Positions 13,001 through 23,167 of a DNA stretch of 64,000 nucleotides are shown here, piece after piece (position 1 is the first letter of the stretch; every line of letters starts with the position of its first letter). Below the pieces are notes generated by a model. That model saw only the letters and a program-made list of their open reading frames with translations, did no database searches and was not told the origin of the DNA. The position numbers were made by a program, and so were the translations under genes. The DNA comes from Euptelea pleiosperma (lineage: Eukaryota; Streptophyta; Magnoliopsida; Ranunculales; Eupteleaceae): the NCBI GenBank assembly GCA_035048495.1, contig CM068553.1, positions 15,563,190-15,627,189 of the forward strand. Reading direction: 5' to 3'.

Positions 13001-13329
13001 TTTAACAACTAAGAAGTCTCTCAAACATCAAAACCAAAATAAACTAGGTCGAAATAAAGTCTAGAACATCAAAGAAGCACGGATTTTGCAACACTAACCT
13101 CTGGACATTAAAATAAAATCTCAACTACGAAACAATCCATGGTGTTAAGCATTCATAGAATGATCACTAAGCAAACTCTCAAGATCATTATTAAGAAATC
13201 CAGTTTTGAATCCGAGAAAACAAAGAAACAAGAGATGAAACATAACAATTTACACAAATCATCATCTAAATCCATCACAAAGCCTTAGAAAATTCAATCA
13301 AATAACCGATCTCTAAACCAAAATCTGCC
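10017..13329. other. CACTA 5' non-coding region
   Basis: AT-rich stretch between the TNP2 start codon and the nested MITE. Only short chance ORFs are present; I see no domain, RNA gene or repeat array. On the minus strand it is the element's leader, so a long 5' UTR with introns is possible but cannot be shown. Confidence 0.5.
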
Positions 13330-13635
13330 TGATTAGTGATTTCTAAGCAATTTTATTGAAGTTATTTTCACGGGTTGATTTTAACAGTAGGAATTTGAGC
13401 ATTATTGAGCGTTATTTGTGTACCAAGATACAAAGGTTGTAAATCACTAATCATGCTGATTTTTGGTTTATAGATCCACTGAGGGACTGGCTTAACAGTA
13501 GGAATTTGAGCATTATTGAGCGTTATTTGGGTACCAAGATACAAAGGTTGTAAATCACTAATCATGCTGATTTTTGGTTTATAGGTCCACTGAGGGACTG
13601 GCCAATCATCCATACGATCAGCATCCACTAAGAGT
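13330..13635. mobile_element. M1-family MITE inside the CACTA, with a ~114-bp tandem duplication
   Basis: Contains the M1 signatures TGATTAGTGATTTCTAAGC and AATCACTAATCATGCTGATTTTTGG. The block from about 13378 to 13491 is repeated almost exactly at about 13492-13605. This duplication produces a 124-aa open frame with a repeated peptide, which is not a gene. Confidence 0.75.
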
Positions 13636-14389
13636 GTGCCACATGGCTCATATTTTGCTTTGTGACAGATGCTGTGACAGAAGTTTAATCCAACAAAAAC
13701 CCCAAAACTACCATTAATCCAGAAAAAATAAAATAAAAACAAGAAAAAATTGGTTTATTTGTAGGCCAAACCATTGCTTTGGGTACTCTGATCTAGGGTT
13801 AGGACAAAACATCCATATAAACATAACCCATTAACAATCCACTTAGAGGGGTTATGCCAAACATCCATAAGTTCAGAAATTGAGCAAAACAGTATGCATT
13901 GAAGCATTTTTTGGGTGCTAAATCCAACGTCGAGATAGCATCACGAGAAGAAAAGAAATTAGAACAAAACTTACCTGAAACGGCTGAAAACCTCGGGGCT
14001 CCTTACAGCTACAAAACCCAGCAATCACACCCTTCGATCCACCTACACACTCACAATCAGTTTGATTGGAGATCTATAGCCTTCTCACCATTTGGGTGAA
14101 TCACAAAACAGAAAAAAAAAATAAAAAACAAGACGTAATCGGTGAGAAAACTCACCTGAGATGGAAGAACAAGGTTTCCGCCGTCTTGAAGCACCGCCGG
14201 AATGAAACAACACCGGCGTGAAGCACCGGCGTGAAGCACAGGTGTGGAGTTCATCGGGCAGCAACAGCACCGACTGGAGGAGGATTGGAGGAGAGGTTTT
14301 CCTAAAGGGAGGAAAACAGGGTTTCACGCCAAAGAAAAGGGGGTTTTCACCCTCGCGCCTTTTTTTTTTTTATATAATCCTACTTTATA

Positions 14390-14612
14390 GAGATGGCCAG
14401 GGTTTTGACCGTCCCTAAATGGATTTTTTAGCCACGGGCCAATAATTGGCCGTCGCTAGTTTCGTGACTATAAAATAGAATTTCCCGGGAAAACTTCATA
14501 CTAGACTTTCTGTGACGGTCATACTTTGGCCGTAGCTAAAAGTCACCTTCAGTGACTGTTTTACTTGGCCGTCACTAGTAGGTCGTCGCTAAATCTTATT
14601 TTTCTTGTAGTG
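14390..14612. repeat. CACTA right terminus and subterminal repeats
   Basis: Copies of GGCCGTCGCTA and TGACGGTC in both orientations lead into TTCTTGTAGTG, the terminal repeat facing the one at 2455. Confidence 0.85.
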
Positions 14613-15127
14613 AGTGTAGAGATCCGATACTTTGAAAGTGAACATCTCTTCGTCAGCTAGGAAGGCATAGCTGCAGGGGTTGAAAAAATTCATGGACTCA
14701 GTTCTATTGAATGTGCTTGTGAGAGTGGTGGTAAACATCGGAAGTCCTCGGGGAATTTTGATCTGGCAACAACCAATACCAGAGCAAGAACCGTCTATCA
14801 CACTTGTGTTGTCGCTGCAAAACGACCCACACTGCTTGATGAACACTGGGTCCCCCCAATAACTCATTAATGCGACGGTGTCACAACTGATATCTGTGAA
14901 CCTGTTGTGGGTGAATGAATACCAGAACGGACTTCCCCCCTAATAGATCCAGGGATAGTCTTTTATTGTATCGGAAATTCTCTGCCAACGATCGTTATAA
15001 CAGTCCCTAACATACTGACCGTTTATAAGCACATACCAATCCAGTGATATATCTAGAATCTCAACGATACTTATAGTATTAACAATATCCAGGAAGGCTC
15101 CGGTGATGTTGCATGTTATTTTTATTC
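14613..15127 (-). pseudogene. WAK pseudogene A, exon 1, 5' part (galacturonan-binding and WAK-associated region)
   Basis: Reads KITCNITGAFLD, YVRDCYN, then GSPFWYS..NRFT, CSGIGCCQIKIPRGL, NPCSYAFLADEE and FKVSDLYT up to the CACTA insertion. It is colinear with residues after HWYKITCN in copy B. An in-frame TAG (near 14940) stands where copy B has Leu before RGSPF. The expected upstream part (signal peptide, CGNVSIPYPFG motif) is absent: homology stops at about 15127, where repeat R begins. Confidence 0.85.
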
Positions 15128-15297
15128 TCAAGATGCCTAGTATATGGTGGCTGTCATAACATGTCGCACACATCGTAAGGACGTCGTTCCCATTTCCCAT
15201 TCAAATATGTCCTAGGCAATGATCCACCACACTTTTTCTACACACCGAGAATAAAAAATTGACTATTCATCAATCAAAATGTCAATAGAACACTAAC
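15128..15297. repeat. Dispersed repeat R, copy 1
   Basis: Shares GATGCCTAGTATATGG, the CGTTCCCATTTCCCATTCAA block and ATTGACTATTCATC..AATGTCAATAGA with copies near 17480-17849, 44400-44790 and 46225-46590. Here it is joined directly to truncated WAK exon 1. Confidence 0.7.
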
Positions 15298-15510
15298 CAC
15301 CGTATGGATGTTTGTCCCATCCTTAGGTGGACCTACAGACTAAAAATCAACTCAATCAGCGATCTCAAGCAGTTGAATTTGAGTGTCGTGGGTTCTAGCA
15401 TTATTCGGGATAGTTAAATACATTTGGTAGAAACCTAAAACCATGCTGATTTTGATCTGTGGATCCACTAAAGGTTGGGCAAGCATCATCAGTTAGTTGA
15501 AGAGTGGGCC
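15298..15510. mobile_element. M1-family MITE
   Basis: Inverted halves: CCGTATGGATGTTTG..GGTGGACCTAC on the left, and CTGATTTTGATCTGTGGATCCAC..CATCA on the right. Confidence 0.65.
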
Positions 15511-16369
15511 ACGTCACACATACGACCGCCATGAAGGACTTTGTTGAGGAAATACTTATTCCAAAGTAGAATTGACGAATCCACAGCGGCTTGACCCGTT
15601 TACATGCATCCTAGTAGAAGAAAATAGTGATAGGAATATTTTTTATTTTTTTTAAGTCCATTTTTTTGGTTAGTGTTATGGTTTTAAAATCAGAAACTAT
15701 ATGAAATAAAACCTTCTTTACACCTCGGATCTACATATAATCATGTTAGAGTTAAAAATATTTAAATTAAACTATTTAAAATCAAGATTAAAGAAGGAAG
15801 ATACATGTATTCATCTTCTTTTGATGTAGGAGACAGCCCTTTACACAAATTTCAAGATTAAACAAACTTGAGAGGGATTTTACTAGCTCTATCTCAGCCT
15901 TCTCTGATGGGAAGAGGATTTTGGACTGTTAGAGGTCGAATCGACTCTCTCATACAGTATATATGAAGTTCTTCAATCCTAATCCATTAAGGGATTGAAG
16001 AGAGCCCCTGCACTTGTCAAGAAGAACAAATATGCCATGTTATTATGTTAACTTAGGGCATAACAATATTCTATGCATCTAAATCACTAATAGTATAGAT
16101 TAAGCATAATCACAAAAGATTAGGATGCTAATCTGGTTTTACAGAAAAACAAGAATTAAAATATCTTTGTTGAAGATCGCATTAATAAGAAAAAATAAGA
16201 AAAATCAGAATTAAAATTACATAAGTAAACCTGGAGACCCTACCTGTAATTCTCTTTCCATGCTTCGTTCAAATATCCAACAACAGGTGACCCTATTACA
16301 ACCAAATATTTGCTGCAATTCTCACTCTATGCAGCATTGGGGGTGCTTGAAAATGCGCCGCGTGACACA
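15511..16369. other. Intergenic, no recognised feature
   Basis: AT-rich sequence with only short chance ORFs; I see no gene, RNA or structured repeat. Confidence 0.5.
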
Positions 16370-16545
16370 CTTTCGGTCCACTCACCCTTTGATGGACCTA
16401 CAAACCAAAAACTAGCATGATTGATGATATATAGCAATTTGATACATATACCTAAAAGAATGCTCTCCTACGGCTAGAGATCAACGATTTAGTTAATTTT
16501 TGTTACGTAGGTCCATCAAGAGGTGGGCCTATCATTCATAGGTCA
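16370..16545. mobile_element. M1-family MITE
   Basis: Foldback with CCACTCACCCTTTGATGGACC on the left and GGTCCATCAAGAGGTGGGCC on the right; the centre is a diverged M1 core. Confidence 0.65.
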
Positions 16546-16739
16546 GTGGGCCAGAAATAGTGTGCCACGAAACATGTTCTTGTGCACCCAACAGCGCCAC
16601 GGTAAAAAAGCCGCCCCCAGTGCGTAAATTTTCTCCCCTGGGGAAGGTCTTGAGTTCAAAGTTCAGACTTCCACACCATCCAGTTAGAGTAGAACTTTGA
16701 TAACGGATGTCCATCTTGAACGTTGATGATGGATTACAA

Positions 16740-17005
16740 TATGAGACACGTGGCACATTCTTAGAGATCGTTGAACTTATGGATGTTTGGCCCAACCCTA
16801 AATGGATTTACAAACCAAAAATTAGCCTTATTAGTGATTTCTAAGCGTTGAGTTGGAATCGTTTTTAGGGTTGAATTTTAACTGTCAAATTCAAACGTTA
16901 TTTGGGGTACAAAGATCCAAATGTTTGGAAATCACTAATCAGGCTGCTTTCTAGTATGTAGGTCCACCTAGGTATGGGCCCAGGTGGCTTACACTATCAT
17001 CAAAG
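16740..17005. mobile_element. M1-family MITE
   Basis: Good copy: TATGGATGTTTGGCCCAACC, then TTAGTGATTTCTAAGCG; the right half has GGAAATCACTAATCAGGC and TAGGTCCACCTAGG, the reverse complement of the left half. A CACGTGGCAC motif lies just outside the left half. Confidence 0.75.
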
Positions 17006-17479
17006 TACTACACCTGTGATAGGAGATTTGATTTGATGTCCCAAGCCGGAGTCCTCATTATACATTTGAGATAGGCCCTACATTATTTGCTCTGTAAATT
17101 ATTTACTTGCCAAATGCGACCAACATCGAATCTGATATTGAACGCCGAACCATGGTTTAAAATAGGGCAAATATAATGAAAATAATGGCAGTCATAAGGT
17201 AACACCCCAACCCTCTTAATTTTTTCCCATTATGAAACATTGTACTGAAAATGGGATGCCTGTTCTAATGGCCGTATGATCGCCTATTTTTTTTTTAAAA
17301 AAAGGACGTAAGACAGAACAATCCGGCTCATGAAAAAAATACCAAGAAAAGTTCTCATTCAAAAATCCAACCAAAATGAAAAAAAAAAATTTGATGATTT
17401 CTTAGTTTTCTGACATTAATTCAAGAATAATTTAAAAATTAACGTAACTTTAAATTAGAAAGCCAAATATTTCGTTTTG
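17006..17479. other. Intergenic, diverged repeat debris
   Basis: No gene seen. Around 17155-17230 there is a weak match to the palindromic family M2 (GGTTTAAAA..GGTAACACCCCAACCC). Confidence 0.4.
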
Positions 17480-17849
17480 TTTTCATAATTCATAAAATTT
17501 TCAATTTATTTGACAAAAAATGCCATATCATTCAAGAATCGCCATGTCTTATAGAATGTATTGTGGGCCCACTCACATGTATAAGTTGCCATTCTTAAAT
17601 TTGTGACATCAAGAATTTTCTCAAAGATGCCTAGTATATGGTCGCTGTCATAAGTTCATAACACGTTGAACACATCGTAAGGTCGTTCCCATTTTCCACT
17701 CAAAGATCACACTTTTCTATACATCGAGAATAAAAATTGACTAGTCATCTATCAAAATGTCAATAGATCAATGCTAACGTCATTGGACCTAGTCGATTTT
17801 TTGACTATTCCGGAATGTAACGTCATATTATGCTATCTCGAGTCCAGAT
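17480..17849. repeat. Dispersed repeat R, copy 2 (left portion)
   Basis: Contains CCATATCATTCAAGAATCGCCATGT, GTGGGCCCACTCACATG, GATGCCTAGTATATGG and CATTGGACCTAGTCGA in the same order as the copies near 44.5 and 46.4 kb. It is interrupted at about 17850 by the LTR that follows; the remainder appears at 19385-19460. Confidence 0.7.
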
Positions 17850-19380
17850 TGAAATTCATTTTAATTACCAAGTTATGTCCTAGAGGGGGGGTAAATAGGA
17901 TAATTTTTAATTTCTCTACGGATTCTATATGGATTAAAAATTAATGATCACACAAGGCGGAAAATGATCAAACAATCAAAATAAGAATCATCCACAAAAC
18001 ATAGATATGAAAAAAATCTGAGATAAAATATATAAACATTCGCAATCACACGAGACTCAGGTTCATAGTGGTTCGGCGACTCCGCACCTACGTCCACTGT
18101 CTAATACTCAACACGAGTAATATTATATTATCTCAATCATGAATTATAATATATCCAATTGAAATAAATAATCCACTAACTAAGATATCACTTAGTTTTA
18201 ATCTAACGAGAATCACTTCTCGCTCACCTAGAGAGTCAGCCTAGGCCAGTACTCTATTTAGATAAATTCTTTTCTCATGGATCTACAATCATCAACTTAG
18301 TTAGATGAGTCCTCACTCATACACCAATCACAAAATATTCAGTGGTCATAAATTTTGAATTCTATCAAAAAGGTATTTGATCATAGAGACACTTACATTT
18401 CGATGAATACGATCAAATAGAAAATCCTTTGGAGAAGAATTCGTCTAAGAGACACTCTGCCAAGAGTAATCCTCTTCTTGGAAGAAGATGCTTGCAGAAT
18501 AACAATAGCTAATAGTCTCTTTTAAACACTTAGAGCCTTCACAAGAAATACACAGCTTTGCTCTGGTGAACCTCTCACAAATTCTAGATCTCTGGACTCA
18601 AAGAATGATAATCAAAGAATGTAAAATTTGAGATCTCTTGATTGGGTTGATTCTTATGAGGGGAGAGGGCTCTTATTTATAAGCAAGCCTCCTATCAATA
18701 TAACCGAACCGAATATAAGCATTTGAATGGCCAAAGTGCGCTTAAAATCGCAAAAGAGATTGAGTCAAAACGAGATCCAAAATGGGCAGGGTCGACCGCA
18801 CTTTTTGGCCGGTCGATTGAACTTCGGTCGACTGAACCTTTTAGTCGGTCGCCCGCTCAGATCAGCAACAAGTTTTATTCAAACCCGAGAGTTTTGGTCC
18901 GCCGCACCTTTTTGGCCGGTCAACCGGACATCTAGTCGCCCGCTCAAAAAGGTCAGTCGGCCGGACCTCTTAGTCCAACACCGAACAATACTAATTTTTA
19001 AGTATTTTACTTTTTCACACGCCCATGATACCTAATTATCACTGAACCTTCTAAGGTAAATCTTGATCCGCTGACAACGTGCGGTGTACCCTTAGATTTA
19101 CTTAAGTTACCGCAACACGAGATTCTTTATAGTTAAACGTTCGTTGAATGGGAACGTACTTTAATCTTTTAAATCTTCATGCTTGAGCTTGACTTTGTCT
19201 TCAGTTGAGCTTGATCACTTGACTTTATCTTTAGTTGATCTTGAACACTTGGATTGATTTTCTTCAGCTTTAATTCTTCTTTGATTTGTTTGATCAAAGT
19301 CCACTTGATCTTTGACACTTCAGTCTTTAACGGATTCGTAACATAGCGATATATATTTTCGAAGAACTAGGTATTCCTGG
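17850..19380 (-). mobile_element. Probable Sirevirus-type solo LTR
   Basis: Starts TGAAATTC, then CCTAGAGGGGGGGTAAATAGG, the same layout as the Sirevirus-like LTR at 47010 (TGAAATTCC..CTAGAAGGGGGG). It has ATAGTGGTTCGG..ACCTACGTCCACT, a minus-strand TATA-like TTATAAATAAG near 18675, and a region rich in GGTCGACTGAACC-type palindromes (18800-18970) comparable to the CAATCGATTG array in the other LTR. It has no ORFs or internal domain. The right end and target duplication were not resolved, so the boundary is approximate. Confidence 0.5.
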
Positions 19381-19384
19381 GATT

Positions 19385-19460
19385 GACAATCGAGACTTTT
19401 CACGGATCCTATACGCCAGGTAGTTGAGTGATTACCTGATTGCAGCAAATGAAGATGATA
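19385..19460. repeat. Dispersed repeat R, copy 2 (right portion)
   Basis: GATCCTATACGCCAGGTAGT and TGAGTGATTACC match the 3' end of R at 44757 and 46547, so R continues here after the LTR insertion. Confidence 0.55.
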
Positions 19461-19479
19461 AAATACTTGGAGACCACTG

Positions 19480-19890
19480 ACCACCGTAGGGATGCTTGGT
19501 CCATCCTTAGGTGGACCTACAAACCAAAAATCTACTCGATCAGTGATGTCAATCAATTGCATTTGAGTATCGTGGGATTCTAGCATTATGTGGGCCAAGA
19601 TCTAGAAACTTGGATCGATAACAATCCATGGGCTCCGCCATTTATCTGTAATTTGGTGACCCACCCATGTAGTTGGTTGGAACCCACCATTTGGTGTACA
19701 CCAAAAATGACCTTGATTGGTAATCTATAACCATTAGATTTTAGTACTTTTAAGTCATTCTTATAGTCGTTGAATTCAACCATTTTTTGAGTACTAAAAT
19801 CAACGGCTAAAAATCATCAAACAAACTTATTTTCGTATGAATTGCCACTAAGGGGTGGTCTAAACATCCATGCGGTCAACCTAGATTACG
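19480..19890. mobile_element. M1-family MITEs (one partial, one diverged)
   Basis: First a left half (CCGTAGGGATGCTTGGTCC..CAGTGATGTCAATC) near 19485-19600. Then a second foldback between about 19650 and 19885, with CACCCATGTAGTTGG..TTGGTAATCTATAACCATTAG and the matching right arm TGGTCTAAACATCCATGCGG. Confidence 0.6.
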
Positions 19891-20049
19891 AACATGTGAA
19901 ATTTGAGGTACCTGTGGGTAGATTGGAATTAGTTTCAGAATCCATTTTAGGGGTACGAGGTCCATTCTAAATGCTCGTGGTGTTAATTATGGGATTTAAA
20001 TGTTAATTGGGTTTCATTAAAAAAATTGGTAGATAAACATTTATTATTC

Positions 20050-20522
20050 CCCCTATACACCCCCCCTAAGATAAGAACGAGACCGAACTCATATACAACT
20101 TCTGATCAACATCCTTCAACAATCTCATAAATTTATCTTCTTCCCAATGCACTGCGTTCCCATTGTTGTTAGTCCCCTGACCAAGCATTTACGATTGATG
20201 TAGTGTAATGATCATGTATCATTTCTTGGTCATCTTCATCTTCTTCGTCGGGCTTATTACAATCATAGTCATCATCATCATCATCGATGCTTGACTCAAA
20301 CTCCTCCCCATGTGATACCCACGGATTGTAACCCTTAACTATACCATAATAATACAAATCAACTTCCACATCATCTCGAGTACGGAAATAGACATTGTTG
20401 TATTTAACACACGGACACCAGATCTTTTCCCTTAGTTCAATATGGGCATATGAAAACTCTAGGATATGTTTAACTCCATCTCGGTACTTACTATCCTCAA
20501 TCTCCATCCAACTCCTATCCAT
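20050..20522 (-). pseudogene. Fragment of a second CACTA transposase (Transpos_assoc domain)
   Basis: 117-aa open frame from ATG 20522: DRSWMEIEDSKYRDGVKHIL, then CPCVKYNN, and PWVSHGEEFESS followed by an acidic Asp run. This is the N-terminal domain found in front of TNP2 transposases, also seen at 10016-9790 but clearly diverged from it. In the usual CPCxxC position one Cys is replaced (CPCVKY). Nothing of the catalytic domain follows; I found no CACTA termini around it. Confidence 0.75.
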
Positions 20523-20529
20523 ATCGGTT

Positions 20530-21400
20530 GCCTAGCACAAGTTGAACATATAAATTCTTGAAACGGAACAATGCGCGAGATACTAATAACAACAAAACGA
20601 ATTATGCATTCCTAAACAATTAAAAAGAATAGATTGAGAATGTGAGAAATCCCAATGAATTCCTTCATAAATTTATACACGATCGAAGAATACAACATAA
20701 TTACAAACTATGCTTTAGGCATTAAAGAGGTGATTTTCATTTATTTTCAGTTTTGTTTCTCAACAAATGAGATACTTGGCTGCACAAAATGATGAGGTAT
20801 GCTAGATGGGGTTGGAGGTCTTCCCCACTTGAAGATGGTAGTTAGAGTTGGACCATCTCTCTCCCTATCCCAATTTATTAGTTCTCAATTCTTCATTAAC
20901 CCATCAAGAAAGAAATGGCTGCAATTGCTAATTAGAGTTCTTATGCCATCATGAAACTTGCTAAAACACACACTAGACACAGAGGCTAGGCTGACAAGCC
21001 AGCATAAGATTTACGTTAGTTAGATCTCTAAATTGAAGGCATCACATCTGTCAATATCTCTCTTCAATTCCCAACATGTGCATAATCCTTCACTGGGAAG
21101 TTTTCATCATGACATGAAATTCCTTCATTCTGATGAAGAAATGTCCTTTCAGGATTTCATGAGGCTAAGATTTCAGATATATTTTTCCAAAAGGAGAAAA
21201 AAACATGATACTCCAACATGCAACCAATTGGGTATTTGAGAACAAAATAGTCCTAACTATAGTTAAATACAACCGTGTTGTATCAGGTTTTTAGATAGAA
21301 ATGTCTGTTCATCAGTCCATCAATTAATAAAAAATTTATAGCCTGTGCCTAAATCCTAAACATGTGGGTTTCTAAAATCAGCCCATTTTGAAATTTCTAA
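20530..21400. other. Intergenic, no recognised feature
   Basis: Short ORFs only; no domain, RNA gene or array seen. Confidence 0.5.
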
Positions 21401-21404
21401 CACC

Positions 21405-21640
21405 ATCAAATGTGGGTTTCAAGTTAACTGTAAAAAATAGACGGTCCATAATTCTTCAACTTGTAAACAGGTTCGTCTCGATGGGGCTAGAAAATTCAGA
21501 ATGTACGTTTTTTTTTTTGTGTGTGTGATCTACATGGTGAGGAGATCATCCTCACCAAAAATCAGCCATTGATTGATCTTCTGTGTGGGTCTGCCAAAAT
21601 GGTTGTCCACCGATCCTGACCCATTAATATATGGTATTAA
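21405..21640. mobile_element. hAT-like MITE, partial copy
   Basis: Shares CATCAAATGTGGGTTTCAAG, GGAGATCATCCTCACC, AAAATCAGCCATTGATTGATC and AAAATGGTTGTCC with the fuller element at 33730-34051. The left arm is truncated. Confidence 0.6.
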
Positions 21641-21685
21641 TTAAAAATTTAACTCTCTATGGTAGAAAATATTATTTAACAACTA

Positions 21686-22717
21686 TGTAGGGAATAAATC
21701 CACACACCCCAAAATACGCGCTTTTTCCACGGGCTTGATGTCCTTTGTGCTGTTGGATCCGAGGTCCCGGGACAGATCCGAGGTCAGACTCCGAGGTGTC
21801 CGAGGTTAGGTTCCGAGGTACCCGAGGTGTCCAAGATCAGATTCCGAGGAGTCCGAGGTCAGATTCCGAGGAGTCCGAGGTGTCCGAGATCAGATTCCGA
21901 GGAGTCCGAAGAGAGGTTCCGAGACCGCCGAATGATCCTGCAAATAACTCAATGTGGTGGAATTCCACCAAATGAGCCTCCGATGCTTAAGTCAATCTTC
22001 TGAGTAAAAATTATAATCTAGCTTCAATCTCCAAAATCCCCTTTTTCTACTGTAGCAAATGCTACTATTTATAGTATTCAAAACTAGATATTTATGCAGA
22101 TATTTTATATGGACCAGTAAGAACTCACCATGTGTCTTTCGATAATAATTCTTCAAGTCTAAAAGTAATTCCGAGGTTTCCGAGGTTACCGAATATCATA
22201 TCCGAGACTTCCGAGGATCCCGAATAAGGTAAATAAGATCAAATGCCAAAATCAGCCATTAGCACCCGAGAACCCGAGGTCATAATTCATGGACCCGAGG
22301 TCATAATGCAACAAGATCCGAGATATCCGAGCTCAATCACCTTTGGATCCGACTAGTCCGAGGTACCCGAGGTCAATTCGTCATGGGATCCGAGGAGTCC
22401 GACGTACCCGAGCAATCCGAGGTACCCCGAGGTCAACTTGTTGGTTGGATCCGACTAACCCGAGGTATCCGAGACCCCGAGGTCAATCTGTCATGGATCC
22501 GAGGAGTCCGAGGTACCCGAGGTCAATTTGTCATGGATCCGAGGAGTCCGAGGTACCCGAGGTCAATTTGTCATGGGATCCGAGGAGTCCGAGGTATCCG
22601 AGGTCCCCAGTAAAGTTTTTGCAATTCCCAGTTTTCGGCTAACCACGTGTCAGTCGAAGCATGTGACACGTGGCACAATCGCATACGTCCACGTGTCAAC
22701 AGATTTTATCCCCCACA
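21686..22717 (-). repeat. 3' LTR of the Tat element
   Basis: 1032 bp. It is rich in short units of the type GTCCGAGGTACCCGAGGTCAA, arranged as ~38-bp tandem copies at 22490-22600. Purine-rich AGAGGGGCGAT lies just outside its minus-strand start (22718-22730) and is the likely polypurine tract. Confidence 0.95.
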
Positions 22718-22930
22718 ATCGCCCCTCTTGGAGATGACACGTGTCCCACGCACGTGTGTACCGCACGTGCGATGACATGTGTCACCACCAAGAACGTGAC
22801 GCGTGGTATGTTCTGCGTCTCTTCGGCTCCTCTGCGCAGCATTTAATGGTCTGCCACGTGTCGATTTGCCATTGGTCCGTACCCACTGCTTGTCAGTGTA
22901 ATCATTACACTCAAGGGTATAAATAGGTTG
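22640..22930 (+). promoter_or_regulatory. Promoter of the antisense gene: seven G-boxes and a TATA box
   Basis: CACGTG occurs at 22644, 22667, 22690, 22738, 22751, 22764 and 22855, several in the ABRE-like form ACACGTGKC. An inverted CCAAT (ATTGG) is at about 22872 and TATAAATA at 22918-22925. The first three G-boxes are inside the LTR, the rest in the internal region. A leader rich in CTCGGC repeats (22985-23125) follows, up to the ATG at 23168. A GTAAGC donor-like site at 23131 suggests a possible leader intron. Confidence 0.65.
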
Positions 22931-23167
22931 CTCTAGTCTCATTTTTCATCTTCTGGATTTTCAGTTTCTGTAGCTTCTCTTTCTCGGCAACCTCGGCTCT
23001 CTCGGCTCCTTATTCTTCACATACCTCGGCACCATCGGCTACCTTACTCGGCCCTCTCGGCTTCAATCCTCGGCCCTCTCGGCTTCATTGTCTAACACTT
23101 CTCGGAGCTCTCGGCTCTCATAGGTAAGCTTCTTTTAGTAAATTCGATGTCATCAGTCTCCTAAAAA

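Larger units (their letters stand above)
2455..14612 (-). mobile_element. 12.16 kb CACTA (En/Spm) DNA transposon inside WAK exon 1
   Basis: Starts CACTACTAGAAAA and ends TTTTCTTGTAGTG, which form a 13-bp inverted repeat with one mismatch. It is flanked by the 3-bp direct repeat AGT (2452-2454 and 14613-14615), the usual CACTA target duplication. Both ends have subterminal arrays of the motif GACCGTCGC in both orientations. The interior, on the minus strand, holds a TNP2-type transposase gene (10016-6459) and a Transposase_24-type gene (6345-5617), then a satellite array. The transposase has in-frame stops and one frameshift, so this copy is probably not autonomous. A MITE has inserted near the 5' end. 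Confidence 0.95.
1..15127 (-). pseudogene. Wall-associated kinase-like pseudogene A, split by a CACTA transposon
   Basis: Minus-strand remnant of a WAK-type receptor kinase, a plasma-membrane protein with a pectin-binding ectodomain, EGF modules, one membrane segment and a cytoplasmic Ser/Thr kinase. Order on the minus strand: exon 1 5' part (15127-14613), CACTA insertion, exon 1 3' part (2454-2247), intron 1, exon 2 (1600-1430), intron 2 (1429-1069, nothing recognisable), exon 3 (1068 to beyond the window start). Intron borders are GT-AG and the phases match copy B at 36655-41336. Lesions: the first coding stretch (signal peptide and start of the galacturonan-binding domain) is missing, exon 1 has two in-frame stops and the transposon, and exon 3 has a 4-bp frameshift. 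It cannot encode a receptor. Confidence 0.9.

Noticed and set aside
13368..13742. 124-aa frame with a repeated peptide
   Set aside because: The repeat comes from a tandem duplication inside a MITE.
21745..22642. Short plus-strand frames in both LTRs (RGVRGTRGQ-type peptides)
   Set aside because: Translations of the CCGAG-rich repeat units.
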